DNA of 53,077 nucleotides from a virus: positions 1 through 53,077 of the IMG/VR virus record IMGVR_UViG_3300045996_001542. One strand, written 5' to 3'. The notes below the pieces were generated by a model. That model searched no databases. It was not told the DNA's origin and saw nothing but the letters and a program-made list of their open reading frames with translations. Shown piece by piece: positions 30,594-38,994 of this stretch. The translations under genes were made by a program, and so were the position numbers. Position 1 is the first letter of the stretch, and every line of letters starts with the position of its first letter.

Positions 30594-32047
30594 TCGCGTT
30601 CCGGTCCCGGCAGGTCTCCCAGCTGGCCACGGCCGCCACCACGATCGCCGTGGCGGTCCCGGCGGGGGTGGTGGCCGGTGATGTGCTGCTGACCTGGACG
30701 TACTTCAACGTGGGCGGCACCCTGGCGGTGACCCGCCCCGCCGGGTGGAACCTGGTACGCGTCGACAACGTGTTCCAAGGGTCCGTCGGCCTGTACTGGC
30801 GCCTGGCGGACGGGACCGAGCCGGCCACCTACACCTGGACGCTCAGCACGGCCGCGCGTGGCATCGTCGCCATGAACGCGTACACCGGGGTGAGCCCGAC
30901 CAGCCCCGTGGGTCACCTGCACGTGGTCAAGCCCACCTCCGGTACCACCCTGCCGCTGCCCGCCAAGACAGCCGCGGTGGACAACTCGTGGTTTGCCACC
31001 ATGGCCGGCGCGTTCGGGGCGACCGACGCGGGCGTGACGTTCGTGATCGACGAGGCGACCGACGCCGAGCGGTCCGACAACATGACTGTGGGCGGCACCA
31101 GCGGGTCACGGCCCGCGCAGGCGGTGTACGACACCAACGCCACGGTGGCCCGCGGGTCGACCCACGACCGCGTGGTCACGATGAGCACGTCCAGCGTCGC
31201 CAACCAGTCCCAGGTGGCGTGGTGGACGGACCTCATCTCCGACGAGACCACCGGCACCGGGCCGATCGCCTACCGCGGCGCGGCCAGCGGGGCGGGCACC
31301 TGGCCCAGCACCACCCCCACGGCCACGATCAGCCTGGACGCGTCCTACGTGGTCAACGGGGACCTGCTGGTCGCGGCGGTGACCCGCAACGGCGGGAGCG
31401 TCACGCCGCCGGCAGGGTTTACCCGGATCCAGTTCACGCCCACCGGCGGCCTCGAGTACTCGGTCTGGTACAAGATCGCCCACAACGAGCCGAGCACGCT
31501 GGGGTTCGTGTCCGCCGGGACCAGCGGCAGCCGCTTCGTGGGCGTGGGCATGGTCGCGTACTCAGGTGCCAACACCTCCTCGCCGATCGGGGCGTGGGCG
31601 TTCAACCAGGACGTCAACCCGACACCGACGATCACGACCCGCACGGCGGGGTCGTGGATCCTGTCGGCCGTCTTCAGGAGCGCATCGGTGACGTCGTTCT
31701 CGACCACCGACGCGCTGGACATCGAGCGGGTCGAGCTGACCGGCGGCGGGACGGTGGCCACCCCGATCGGGATGTACGACTCCGCGCGTGAGTACGCCGC
31801 CGGGTCGGCGGTCAGCCGGACGCTGAACGGGGCGGGTGGAGGCACCGGGTATCTGCGGTTCATCGCGGAGATCCGGCCCGGTATCGCCGTGCCCTCGGGG
31901 CCCACCGTGACCTTCAACCACCGCGAGACGGACCTGGCGTGGACCGAGCGCACCGGCGTGCCCAAGGCCTGGACGGTCGGCGGGGAGTGGGTCGAGGCGC
32001 CGGGGGCGCACTGGGACGGCACGGCGTGGCTGGACCTGCCGTCGTGA
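30590..32047 (+). CDS. Minor tail protein with duplicated beta domain
   Basis: 485 residues from ATG 30590 (ATGA overlap). Two similar beta-sandwich units: about 15-215 (VPAGVVAGDVLLTWTYFNVGG, RPAGWNLVR) and about 230-430 (VVNGDLLVAAVTRNGGSVTPPAGFTRI), each ending in a strand pattern with AYTGVSPTSPVG or AYSGANTSSPIG. The C-terminal 40 residues are a Trp-rich patch. Duplicated domains of this kind are typical of surface-exposed tail proteins that bind host polymers. Confidence 0.65.
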   Translation: MIAFRSRQVSQLATAATTIAVAVPAGVVAGDVLLTWTYFNVGGTLAVTRPAGWNLVRVDNVFQGSVGLYWRLADGTEPATYTWTLSTAARGIVAMNAYTGVSPTSPVGHLHVVKPTSGTTLPLPAKTAAVDNSWFATMAGAFGATDAGVTFVIDEATDAERSDNMTVGGTSGSRPAQAVYDTNATVARGSTHDRVVTMSTSSVANQSQVAWWTDLISDETTGTGPIAYRGAASGAGTWPSTTPTATISLDASYVVNGDLLVAAVTRNGGSVTPPAGFTRIQFTPTGGLEYSVWYKIAHNEPSTLGFVSAGTSGSRFVGVGMVAYSGANTSSPIGAWAFNQDVNPTPTITTRTAGSWILSAVFRSASVTSFSTTDALDIERVELTGGGTVATPIGMYDSAREYAAGSAVSRTLNGAGGGTGYLRFIAEIRPGIAVPSGPTVTFNHRETDLAWTERTGVPKAWTVGGEWVEAPGAHWDGTAWLDLPS

Positions 32048-32068
32048 CACAAGGACTGAGGAGCTGAC

Positions 32069-33808
32069 ATGGCCAGGTGTGACTGCGCTGGTGGCCGGTG
32101 CTCGTGTGGCGTGACCGCCGGCGACGGCATCGAGGTCACCGGGTCCGGTGAGGCCTCCAACCCGTACGTCATCAGCGCGGTGGGGCAGCCGATGACGGGG
32201 CAGCTGATCGTGCAGGACACGGAGTCGCTGAACCTGACCCTGACCGGCGAGGGGGTGGTGAACGAGCCGTACGTCATCTCGGGCGAGGTCCTGACCGGGC
32301 CGGGGGTGTCCGACGACGTCGTGGCCGCGCTGCTGTCCGACGCCGAGACGGACACCAGCAACGTGCTCGTCGACAAGTGGGTCGATGGTGTGCGCCCGGA
32401 GCTGTACGGCGCGGTGGGTGACGGCGTGGCGAACGACACCGCCGCCATCGTGGCGGCCATCGCGACGGGCGCCATGACCATCCGCCTGACGCACGGCAAG
32501 ACCTACCTGATCGACCCCGACGCCGTCATTCTTCCGTCCGGGGCACACCTGGTGGGCGCGTTCAACCGGGGGTACGGCAGCGGTACCACCGGCACCACGA
32601 AGGTGGTGGTCACCAACACCGGCGGGACGACCGGCATCAAGACGAACGCGAACAGCATCATCGAGGGGGTCCAGGTCGAGGCCGCTACCCTGCCGGACTA
32701 CTACCGGGCCGACTGGGTCGAGGGCACCGGCCGCGCGCTGGTCGGCATCGACGCGGACTCCGAGTCCGCGGTGATCGGCTGCGGCGCCTTCGGCTTCGAG
32801 ACCGGGATCCTGGCCGGCAAGTCCGTCCAGATCGACCGCGCCAACGTCGGCAAGTGCAAGTACGGGATCCAGACCGACAGCGCCGACGGGTGGATCGCCA
32901 ACTCGACGATCGCGTTCTGCTCCGACGCGGGGATCAAGGTCGCGGGGAACTTCTGGCGGATCGTGAACAACCGGGTGGAGTGGAACGCCCGGTACGGCCT
33001 GGACGCGGCCGGCGAGACGACGATCGTGGGCAACCTGTTCGACCGCAACGGCTGGGCGGGCGTGAACCTGCCGTCCGGCGCGTGGGGCGCCGTGATCACC
33101 GGCAACTATTTCTGCCGCAACGGCGCCGGGGGTGACGGCACGGTGGGCCGCTGGGGCTGGGCTGTGGTGGGCAACCCGGCCTATGTCGAGACGACCAGCG
33201 CGCAGTCGGTGCACATCCAGCTGGCGTACCAGCGGGGCGTGACGATCACCGGCAACCGGTACCGTGCCGGCCAGGACGACTCCAGCGCCGGCACCTCTAG
33301 CCCCTCGCACATCTACTCGGTCAACGGGTCCAGCGGGGCCACGCCACCCAACTCGCTGACCCGGGTCGGCAACGTCGGGGAGTACGTCTCCGGCGGCGTG
33401 TCGGGGTACGCCACCGCACCCGGCCCGTACGGGGACGCGTCGATCGCGACGGGCACCGACACCGCCCTGGTGGGGTGGATCAACAACGGGGGTCAGCGCT
33501 TCCCGACGATCGTGTCCGCTACCGGGTTCAACTCCAGCCGGGACCAGGCCGCGTCCGCCTCCTCGCTGACCATCACGCCGGAGAAGCTGCACGGTGTGGT
33601 GTTCCTGCGGGGGACCCGTTCGGGCAGCGGTGTGCAGTCGGTGATCTATTTCGGTGAGGACGCCTCGCCGGGCACGAACAAGTACGCCGTGTTCGAGAAC
33701 AAGCAGGGCGCCATGGTCTCGACCGTGACGCGGGGGGCGGCCGGCGAGATCGTGATCACGTTCGGCACGACCTACTTCACCAACTACAACATCATCTACT
33801 CGGGGTAG
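32069..33808 (+). CDS. Tail spike with right-handed beta-helix (pectate-lyase-like)
   Basis: 579 residues. Cys-rich anchor (CDCAGGRCSCGV) and one DTESLNLTLTGEG repeat, then the beta-helix entry motif LYGAVGDGVANDTAAIVAAI (about 112-131), common to phage depolymerase spikes. The helix (about 165-430) shows repeated short turns with N/G (WIANSTIAFCSDAGIKV, WRIVNNRVEWNARYGL, TTIVGNLFDRNGW, AVITGNYFCRNG). A C-terminal beta domain follows. It probably binds or cleaves a host surface polysaccharide; catalytic residues were not identified. Confidence 0.75.
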   Translation: MARCDCAGGRCSCGVTAGDGIEVTGSGEASNPYVISAVGQPMTGQLIVQDTESLNLTLTGEGVVNEPYVISGEVLTGPGVSDDVVAALLSDAETDTSNVLVDKWVDGVRPELYGAVGDGVANDTAAIVAAIATGAMTIRLTHGKTYLIDPDAVILPSGAHLVGAFNRGYGSGTTGTTKVVVTNTGGTTGIKTNANSIIEGVQVEAATLPDYYRADWVEGTGRALVGIDADSESAVIGCGAFGFETGILAGKSVQIDRANVGKCKYGIQTDSADGWIANSTIAFCSDAGIKVAGNFWRIVNNRVEWNARYGLDAAGETTIVGNLFDRNGWAGVNLPSGAWGAVITGNYFCRNGAGGDGTVGRWGWAVVGNPAYVETTSAQSVHIQLAYQRGVTITGNRYRAGQDDSSAGTSSPSHIYSVNGSSGATPPNSLTRVGNVGEYVSGGVSGYATAPGPYGDASIATGTDTALVGWINNGGQRFPTIVSATGFNSSRDQAASASSLTITPEKLHGVVFLRGTRSGSGVQSVIYFGEDASPGTNKYAVFENKQGAMVSTVTRGAAGEIVITFGTTYFTNYNIIYSG

Positions 33809-33817
33809 GAGACTGAA

Positions 33818-34879
33818 ATGGCAGGCTGCAGGTGCAGCGGGCAGCAGGTGGTGTCCGACGGAGCTGTCGCGGGGCTGATCTCCGGCCCCGACACCGAGAC
33901 CAACGAAGCGGTTCATGGTGTCGCGGATGATGCCATCGCGGCGATGACCGGCGAGGAGAACGTGTGGACGGCCGCGCAGATCTTCGACCCCGCGGAGTCG
34001 TTCCGCATCGGCAACATACTGTCCGTGCGTCTGGTCGACGGGTTCGCCGGGCAGCGCCTGCACGTGACTGGTGTGCCCGGTAACGTGCCCGCGGTCATGC
34101 CCTACGTGGAGGTGGCGCCCGCCACCGATACCGGGGCAGGCACCGACGCCGGTGGGGCCATCGCGGGGCTGCAGGTGTACCGCACACCGGGTGGTGGTGG
34201 TGTTCCCGATCGGGAGTTCCTGGCGATCGAGGCGTCCGGCGACAACGGCACCGTCCCCGGGTTCAAGATCAGCCCGTGGGCGTCCGGCACCGGGTCGTTG
34301 CGCCCGGTCGTGTTCTGGGACGGAACGCACGAGGTGTTCCGGATCAACAACCAGGGCACCACCGGCGAGATGCGCATCGGCACCTCCTCACGCCTGACCT
34401 ATGAGGACACCGGGACCACCGCCCGCGTGTGGTCCATCATGCAGAAGAACGGGACGCTGGGCTGCCAGTACCGTTCCTACTCCAGCACGACCGCCGTCCG
34501 CCCGTACGTGTTCTTCTCCAAGAACACCGGCACGATCGCGGCGCCGGGCGCCCCGAACAACGCCGCCACCCTGGGCGATGTCGTGTTCGGGTCGATCGAG
34601 TCGGGAACGGAACGGACCGGCGCCGTCATCCGCGCGGAGGCCACCGAGGCGTGGACCTACGGGTCCGCGCAGGGCGCCAAGATCGGGCTGCGGACCGTGC
34701 CGACCGGGACCGCCAGCTCCAGCGTCCCCCAGATCGAGGCTACCGAGCCGACGGCCGCCAGCGAGACCGGCATGCTGCTGCGCGTCGACAAGGCCGGTGT
34801 GCGGTCCCTGGTCCGCGTCTCGATCGGTGCCCCCGATTCCGGCGGCGCCGGGTTCCGGGCCCTGGTGATCCCGAACTAG
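33818..34879 (+). CDS. Tail protein with short Cys-rich N-terminus, 353 aa
   Basis: ATG 33818. The first residues (AGCRCSGQQ) are a cut-down version of the Cys-rich anchor in the preceding fibres. The body is beta-rich (ENVWTAAQIFDPAESFRIGN, FLAIEASGDNGTVPGFKIS, RIGTSSRLTYEDTGTTARVW), similar in style to fibre tips that end the structural block. Last rightward gene before the dyad at 34882 and the convergent early block. Receptor binding is plausible. Confidence 0.6.
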   Translation: MAGCRCSGQQVVSDGAVAGLISGPDTETNEAVHGVADDAIAAMTGEENVWTAAQIFDPAESFRIGNILSVRLVDGFAGQRLHVTGVPGNVPAVMPYVEVAPATDTGAGTDAGGAIAGLQVYRTPGGGGVPDREFLAIEASGDNGTVPGFKISPWASGTGSLRPVVFWDGTHEVFRINNQGTTGEMRIGTSSRLTYEDTGTTARVWSIMQKNGTLGCQYRSYSSTTAVRPYVFFSKNTGTIAAPGAPNNAATLGDVVFGSIESGTERTGAVIRAEATEAWTYGSAQGAKIGLRTVPTGTASSSVPQIEATEPTAASETGMLLRVDKAGVRSLVRVSIGAPDSGGAGFRALVIPN

Positions 34880-34881
34880 GC

Positions 34882-34906
34882 GGGGTGCGTAACGGTTACG
34901 CACCCC
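34882..34906. promoter_or_regulatory. Dyad operator site 3 (longest arms)
   Basis: Twelve-base perfect arms (GGGGTGCGTAAC) around one central base; the longest of the nine copies. It sits at the meeting point of the rightward tail genes and the leftward early block, just after the stop at 34879, and supplies the TAA stop of the leftward gene 34896-35135. It could act as a protein-bound roadblock between two convergent transcripts. Confidence 0.75.
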
Positions 34907-35135
34907 ATGGGGGTTCGCCCAGCTCTTCGAGCATCTTGTCGCGTTGCCGGACACACTCCTGGTCGCCGCAGTAGCCGGTGGCGATGATGACCCGGCCGGT
35001 GAAGGGCCAGCCGATGACGATGGTGTTGCGCGCGAACTCGTCATGGCCCCGGCGGATCGGGGCCGGGTCCCAGTACCACTCGGGCCGGTAGAACCACACC
35101 CGCCCCCGCTTCAAGGGCTCATCGGGTCCCGTCAC
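34896..35135 (-). CDS. Hypothetical protein, 79 aa
   Basis: ATG 35135 overlaps the upstream gene's stop. Arg/Trp-rich (RGRVWFYRPEWYWDP) with a CGDQEC pair near residue 56 and a short hydrophobic strand IIATGY. The TAA stop lies within dyad site 3. Last gene of the long leftward block; function unknown. Confidence 0.6.
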   Translation of the reverse strand: MTGPDEPLKRGRVWFYRPEWYWDPAPIRRGHDEFARNTIVIGWPFTGRVIIATGYCGDQECVRQRDKMLEELGEPPWGA

Positions 35136-35533
35136 GCGCGGCGCTCGTCGGCGTTGTGGCCGACGCCCGCGATCGCGTTCTGCGCGGCCCGCAGCTCGGC
35201 GCCGAGACTACGCGCGGCGGCCCTGGCCCTGGTCAGCGCACCCTTGGCCTCGTCGATCGCTGCCTGCGGGTCGCCGTCCTGCTTCGCGTCGTACAGGTCG
35301 CCGACGGCGGCCAGCCGGCTCAGGTCCCCGATCATGTTCGCGCTGGCGGTCTCGATGGCGTCGGCCGCGACGTAGAACTCCGCGACCACCGCGTACACGG
35401 TGGGCACCAGGCTGATCTGGGTGTGGCACACGATCCGGGCGCCCTCGCTGGTGAAGGACGCGGCCCAGACGATGCCCTCCTCGTCGGCGTACTCCTCGAC
35501 GATCTCGCGGGGGCTGGGCTGCTGTTCCATCAT
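35132..35533 (-). CDS. Hypothetical helical protein, 133 aa
   Basis: Start ATG 35533 (a second ATG follows at 35530). An N-terminal acidic region (EQQPSPREIVEEYADEEGI) leads to beta segments (IVWAASFTSEGARIVCH, VYAVVAEFYVAAD) and a long Ala-rich coiled segment (AIDEAKGALTRARAAARSLGAELRAAQ). Possibly a small oligomeric accessory of the recombination block; no family recognised. Confidence 0.6.
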   Translation of the reverse strand: MMEQQPSPREIVEEYADEEGIVWAASFTSEGARIVCHTQISLVPTVYAVVAEFYVAADAIETASANMIGDLSRLAAVGDLYDAKQDGDPQAAIDEAKGALTRARAAARSLGAELRAAQNAIAGVGHNADERRA

Positions 35534-35585
35534 GGGGTCACCCGCTGGTTGATAAGTTCGATTGGGTCGGGCCCGGGTGTATCAC

Positions 35586-35759
35586 TCACCGGTCCTCCTC
35601 GGGGCTCTCGTAGGGCAGGCCCATGGCCGCGCACCACTCCTGGTCGCTCGGGGTCTCCTCGACCTCGGGCGGTGCGGCCAGGGCGGCGCGGCGCTGCCAG
35701 TCGCCCAGCGCCCCCGTGGCGGCGCTCGTGCCCAGACCCGGGCCGCGGGGGCGGCTCAC
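35586..35759 (-). CDS. Small hypothetical protein, 57 aa
   Basis: GTG 35759 overlaps the nuclease gene's stop (GTGA), implying coupled translation. Starts SRPRGPGLG and has a helical segment GALGDWQRRAALAAPP, then an acidic end with SDQEWCAAMGLPYESPEED. Too short to assign; could be a partner of the Cas4-like nuclease. Confidence 0.55.
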   Translation of the reverse strand: MSRPRGPGLGTSAATGALGDWQRRAALAAPPEVEETPSDQEWCAAMGLPYESPEEDR

Positions 35760-36727
35760 GTGGCCTTCTTGGGGGCGCGCACGGGGCGCACGTCGATGCG
35801 GGTGTAGGACTTGCGGGTGTAGCCGTTGATGAACGTCTCGGGGACCTCGGTCCAGGTCACGGAGTGCTTCCCGGTGGACCCGTAGACGCCGTCGAGCTTC
35901 TTCTGCGCGGCCTCTTTCAGCTTCTCGCCCTCGCGGACCATGTCGCGGCCCTCGCGGTACTGGGCCTCGGCGTCCAGGAGGGCCGGGTCGGTGATCAGGC
36001 CGCCCTGCTGGTGCTCGTCGCCGCCTCGGCAGGCGTTGAACATGGGGCAGTACCGCGCGCAGTACGGGTAGGGCTCGTCCCGGGGCGCGGAGGACAGGTC
36101 GTACTGGGCGGCGTACATCGCGTCCTCGAGCCGGGCCTCGACCTGTGCGGTGATCTCCGGGTCGTACGGGCTGGAGATGACGACGATGTTCTCGTCCTCG
36201 CCGGAGCGGTCGATGTAGATCAGGGACCACTCGTCCTCGGGCGTGGCCAGGCCCTGCTGGATGCGCGCGAGCTGGTAGGTGTTGATCTGCGCGACGTGCT
36301 TGAAGTCGGCGCCGTTGCGGCGGGTGTCCGCCAGGCCGTCCTTCGTCTTCGCGTCCCACACGCGGGGCCCGACGACCAGGTCGGCGTGCCCGGAGATCTC
36401 CACGCCCAGCCCAGGCAGGCGCGCCGTGAGCGGCACCTGCTGCTGCGCGGCCGGCCCGATGGTCTTGGCGAGGTGGGCGATGACGGCGCGCTCGGTCAGC
36501 TCACCCACGGCCTCCCCGACGAACGCGGCCAGCTTGATGCCCTCCTCCGGCAAGCGCTCGGTGCCGGCGATGGTGTGCGCGATGTACGCGCGGCACGCAC
36601 CGATCTCGGACGGTCCGAGCAGGCCCTGGTCGGACTGCTGGGAGCGGTCAGACTTCGTGGTCCAGTCCCGGATCGACTCGGTGACGACCTCCTTGACGTC
36701 CAGGCCCTCCAGGGCCTCCACCGTCAC
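35756..36727 (-). CDS. Cas4/RecB-like PD-(D/E)XK exonuclease with Fe-S cysteines
   Basis: 323 residues. The nuclease core shows GHAD (D116), VWDAKTK (D125, K127) and the RecB motif QINTY (Q147, Y151). Four cysteines, C45 and CARYCPMFNAC (C223, C227, C233), have the spacing of the iron-sulfur cluster in Cas4 and AddB nucleases. It would resect DNA ends to expose single strands for the annealing protein encoded just upstream (4-bp overlap), a Red-like recombination pair. A long charged C-terminal helix follows. Confidence 0.8.
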   Translation of the reverse strand: MTVEALEGLDVKEVVTESIRDWTTKSDRSQQSDQGLLGPSEIGACRAYIAHTIAGTERLPEEGIKLAAFVGEAVGELTERAVIAHLAKTIGPAAQQQVPLTARLPGLGVEISGHADLVVGPRVWDAKTKDGLADTRRNGADFKHVAQINTYQLARIQQGLATPEDEWSLIYIDRSGEDENIVVISSPYDPEITAQVEARLEDAMYAAQYDLSSAPRDEPYPYCARYCPMFNACRGGDEHQQGGLITDPALLDAEAQYREGRDMVREGEKLKEAAQKKLDGVYGSTGKHSVTWTEVPETFINGYTRKSYTRIDVRPVRAPKKAT

Positions 36728-37674
36728 TGGGAGTCCTCCATGACCTGGATCTCGTCGTCCATGACGTAGTCGGGGTGGCCCGGTCCCCAGCCCGGCTCGG
36801 TGAGCCCGACGTGCTGCTCGGCGGCGGCCAGGGCTTGGCGGGCGACGGCCTGCCGGTCTGCGCTGACCGACTCGGCGGGTGCGGCCTTGCGGGTGGAGCC
36901 CTTGCGCTTGGTCTGCGCGGCGGGGCGCTGCCCGGTCTCGATGCGCTGCGCTGCGCGCTCGGCCTTGGCGATCTCGGCGGCCTCCCGCTCGGCGTTGGCC
37001 AGGGCCTTGGCCACCGGGCCCTCGACGGTGGCCACGTGGGTCACGGTGGGCTCGACCACCACGGCGGGCGACTCGGTGACCGTCGCGGCGGGGTGGACCT
37101 TCATCACGGCCTGCAGCCGCTCCCGTGCGGTCACGCCCTCGGGCGAGTCGACGCGCGAGGTGTTGATCAGCGCGACCGTGTCGGCCTGGTCGGGGGACAG
37201 CACCGTCTTGACGACGTCGGTGATGCGCCCGTCGGCGTACAGGGACAGGCCGAACTGGGTGCCGAGGTAGATCGCGGCGCGCTTGAGCGCGTCGGACTCG
37301 GCGGACTTGAGTGCGGTGTCGGCGGCCTCACCCCAGTCAGGCTGCTTGTTGTTCGCGATCGCGGACTCGGTGTAGACGGCGCCGGTCTGGTGGATCGTCA
37401 GGCGCACCGTGGCCTGCGCGGAGATGGACCAGTTCATCTTGTCCGGGTTGCGGGCCTGCGGGATCTGCTCCTCGCGGATCACCTTCGCGTCCAGGCACTC
37501 GGCGGAGAACCCGGCGTAGCCGAACACCCTGATCAGGCTGGCCTTGACGTCCCACGCCTCCAGGTAGGACATGCCGTCGCGGCTGGCGACCCGGTCCTTG
37601 TTGATGTTGTTGTGCAGGGTCCGCAGCTGGGCCGTGCTCAGCGCGGTGGTCGTGGGGGACTGCTCCATGTCCAT
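36724..37674 (-). CDS. Rad52/22-like single-strand annealing protein
   Basis: 316 residues from ATG 37674 (GGAA upstream). The N-terminal 165 residues carry the Rad52-type core: MSYLEAWDVKASLIRVFGYAGF, SAQATVRLTIHQTGAVY, and DTALKSAESDALKRAAIYLG followed by TQFGLSLY, the classical signature. The C-terminal half is low-complexity and basic (QTKRKGSTRKAAP), probably for DNA or SSB contact. It pairs with the Cas4-like exonuclease in the next gene for strand-annealing recombination, likely needed for replication or repair of phage DNA. Confidence 0.8.
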   Translation of the reverse strand: MDMEQSPTTTALSTAQLRTLHNNINKDRVASRDGMSYLEAWDVKASLIRVFGYAGFSAECLDAKVIREEQIPQARNPDKMNWSISAQATVRLTIHQTGAVYTESAIANNKQPDWGEAADTALKSAESDALKRAAIYLGTQFGLSLYADGRITDVVKTVLSPDQADTVALINTSRVDSPEGVTARERLQAVMKVHPAATVTESPAVVVEPTVTHVATVEGPVAKALANAEREAAEIAKAERAAQRIETGQRPAAQTKRKGSTRKAAPAESVSADRQAVARQALAAAEQHVGLTEPGWGPGHPDYVMDDEIQVMEDSQ

Positions 37675-37701
37675 GGGTTCCGTTCTACTCGGGGTATCTG
37701 A

Positions 37702-37722
37702 CACCCGCCCGGGGGGCGGGTG
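37702..37722 (-). terminator. Hairpin after vapC
   Basis: CACCCGCCC / GGGCGGGTG, 9-bp perfect stem with a 3-base loop, 5 bases past the vapC stop. It separates the toxin-antitoxin pair from the Rad52-like gene. Confidence 0.6.
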
Positions 37723-37727
37723 GGGGT

Positions 37728-38138
37728 TCAGATCAGGTTGATGGTGGGTACGCCCACCTTGGCAGCGGCGCCCGCCAGGCGCTTGTCGAACGTCATGAGG
37801 TCGCCGTCGAACCACATCGCTGCCGCCAGGACACACGCGTCAGGCATCTTGACGCCCGTCCTCTGCCGTGCCTCGACCAGGAGATGTATCTCCTCGTCAG
37901 GCTCCAGGTTGCAGATGCGCAGGTCCGCGCCCCAGATCAGGCGGTCGTAGATCTCGTTCCGCTCGGTCGCGTCGTCGTACCCGACCAGGACCTCGGCCAA
38001 GGTCAGGCGGTGGATCTCCGCGATCTTTCCCCGCGCGTCGGGCAGGAGGTCGCCAAGGGCGTCAAGGACGGGGGCGTGGTGGACGTGGTGAGGATCGAGC
38101 AACGCGATCATGATGTTCGCGTCCAGGACCACGCTCAC
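37728..38138 (-). CDS. vapC: PIN-domain toxin (VapC-like)
   Basis: 136 residues from GTG 38138, overlapping the antitoxin stop as GTGA. Four conserved acidic residues of the PIN ribonuclease are present: D6 (VVLDANIMIALLD), E49 (LTLAEVLVG), D100 (KMPDACVLAAAM) and D118 (MTFDKRL). VapC toxins cleave tRNA or rRNA and stop growth when the antitoxin is lost. In a phage this could stabilise a plasmid-like prophage, block superinfecting phages or shift host translation. All key residues are intact, so it is probably active. Confidence 0.85.
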   Translation of the reverse strand: MSVVLDANIMIALLDPHHVHHAPVLDALGDLLPDARGKIAEIHRLTLAEVLVGYDDATERNEIYDRLIWGADLRICNLEPDEEIHLLVEARQRTGVKMPDACVLAAAMWFDGDLMTFDKRLAGAAAKVGVPTINLI

Positions 38139-38398
38139 TCGGGCCAGCCCTCGCGGACCTTCTCCAGGTGGTCGGGGCCGGCGCGCCAGGGGTGCTCCTC
38201 GCTGAGGGAGCGCAGTGTCGCGCGGCGCTGCTCGCGCCGGGTGTCGGGGTCGACGGCGACCCGCTCGGCGCCTTCGATGATGAGCAGGGTGAGCAGTTGG
38301 GTGGTGGGCTTCTCGCCCCAGCGGGTGCGGGCCAGCTCCAGGGCTTGGTGGACCTCGGGGGTCTCGGTTACCCAGCGGCGGGGCAGCGTGGTCGGCAT
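38135..38398 (-). CDS. vapB: VapB-like antitoxin
   Basis: 87 residues from ATG 38398, with GGGAGG upstream. N-terminal strand PTTLPRRWVTETPEVHQAL and a helix GEKPTTQLLTLLIIEGAERV fit a small ribbon-helix-helix DNA-binding domain; the C-terminal arm (RATLRSLSEEHPW) would wrap and inhibit the PIN toxin. Directly upstream of vapC with a 4-bp overlap, the standard antitoxin-first order. Antitoxin class inferred from position and fold pattern. Confidence 0.7.
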   Translation of the reverse strand: MPTTLPRRWVTETPEVHQALELARTRWGEKPTTQLLTLLIIEGAERVAVDPDTRREQRRATLRSLSEEHPWRAGPDHLEKVREGWPE

Positions 38399-38441
38399 GC
38401 CCCAATCCTCCCACAAGGGTGCACCTGGGTGCAACGGGCGA

Positions 38442-38479
38442 GGGCGCCCGCCAGGCTGTGGAAGACCTGGCGGGCGCCC
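38442..38479. terminator. Strong bidirectional hairpin between rusA and vapB
   Basis: Perfect 14-bp stem GGGCGCCCGCCAGG / CCTGGCGGGCGCCC with a 10-base loop. Ends the transcript coming from rusA and isolates the VapBC pair, which then needs its own promoter in 38399-38441. Confidence 0.65.
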
Positions 38480-38533
38480 CCTGAGGGGATCGACACGCCG
38501 ACGCAAGGGACGCGGAGTGGATCGGGTGAAACG

Positions 38534-38989
38534 CTAGCCGGGACTGGACAGATGGGCGACCCGGATCACGACCCCGGCCGGGTTGTCCTCGTTCGCGTAC
38601 CACTTGCGCGCCCGCAGGCTGACCACGGCCGAGTCGTCGTGCAGGATCCCGGTCTCGTTGCCGATGGTGGACAGCGCGTCCAGGACCGCGCGCACCAGCT
38701 TGTCCAGGTCGCCGGCACTGCGCGTGGTGGGCCACTTGCGGCCCAGGTCGGCGCCGCGCCTGGGCAGGTAGAACGCCACGTCGACCATGACGGGCTGCTC
38801 GGGCAGGTGGTGGAACCCGGTGCGGGCGGCGGTGTTGCGCGACAGCAGGCGGATCGAGTCGCGCCACGGCGCCAGCTTCTTGGGGTGCACGAGCCGGCCG
38901 CCGCCGACGTGGCTCATCGACCCCTGGGTGACCGGCCCGCCGGGCACGTAGAGCGTGATCTCCCTGGCCTCGGTCTTGATCAGGGTCAT
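38534..38989 (-). CDS. rusA: RusA-like Holliday junction resolvase
   Basis: 151 residues. The RusA pattern is clear: an N-terminal strand with PGGPVTQGS, GDLDKLVRAVLDAL (D94, D96) and GILHDDSAVVSLRARK (D118/D119, K129), the acidic residues that hold the metal ions. It cuts four-way junctions made during phage recombination or replication, so that concatemers can be packaged. It fits with the Rad52-like and Cas4-like genes nearby. Confidence 0.85.
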   Translation of the reverse strand: MTLIKTEAREITLYVPGGPVTQGSMSHVGGGRLVHPKKLAPWRDSIRLLSRNTAARTGFHHLPEQPVMVDVAFYLPRRGADLGRKWPTTRSAGDLDKLVRAVLDALSTIGNETGILHDDSAVVSLRARKWYANEDNPAGVVIRVAHLSSPG

Positions 38990-38994
38990 GGGGC

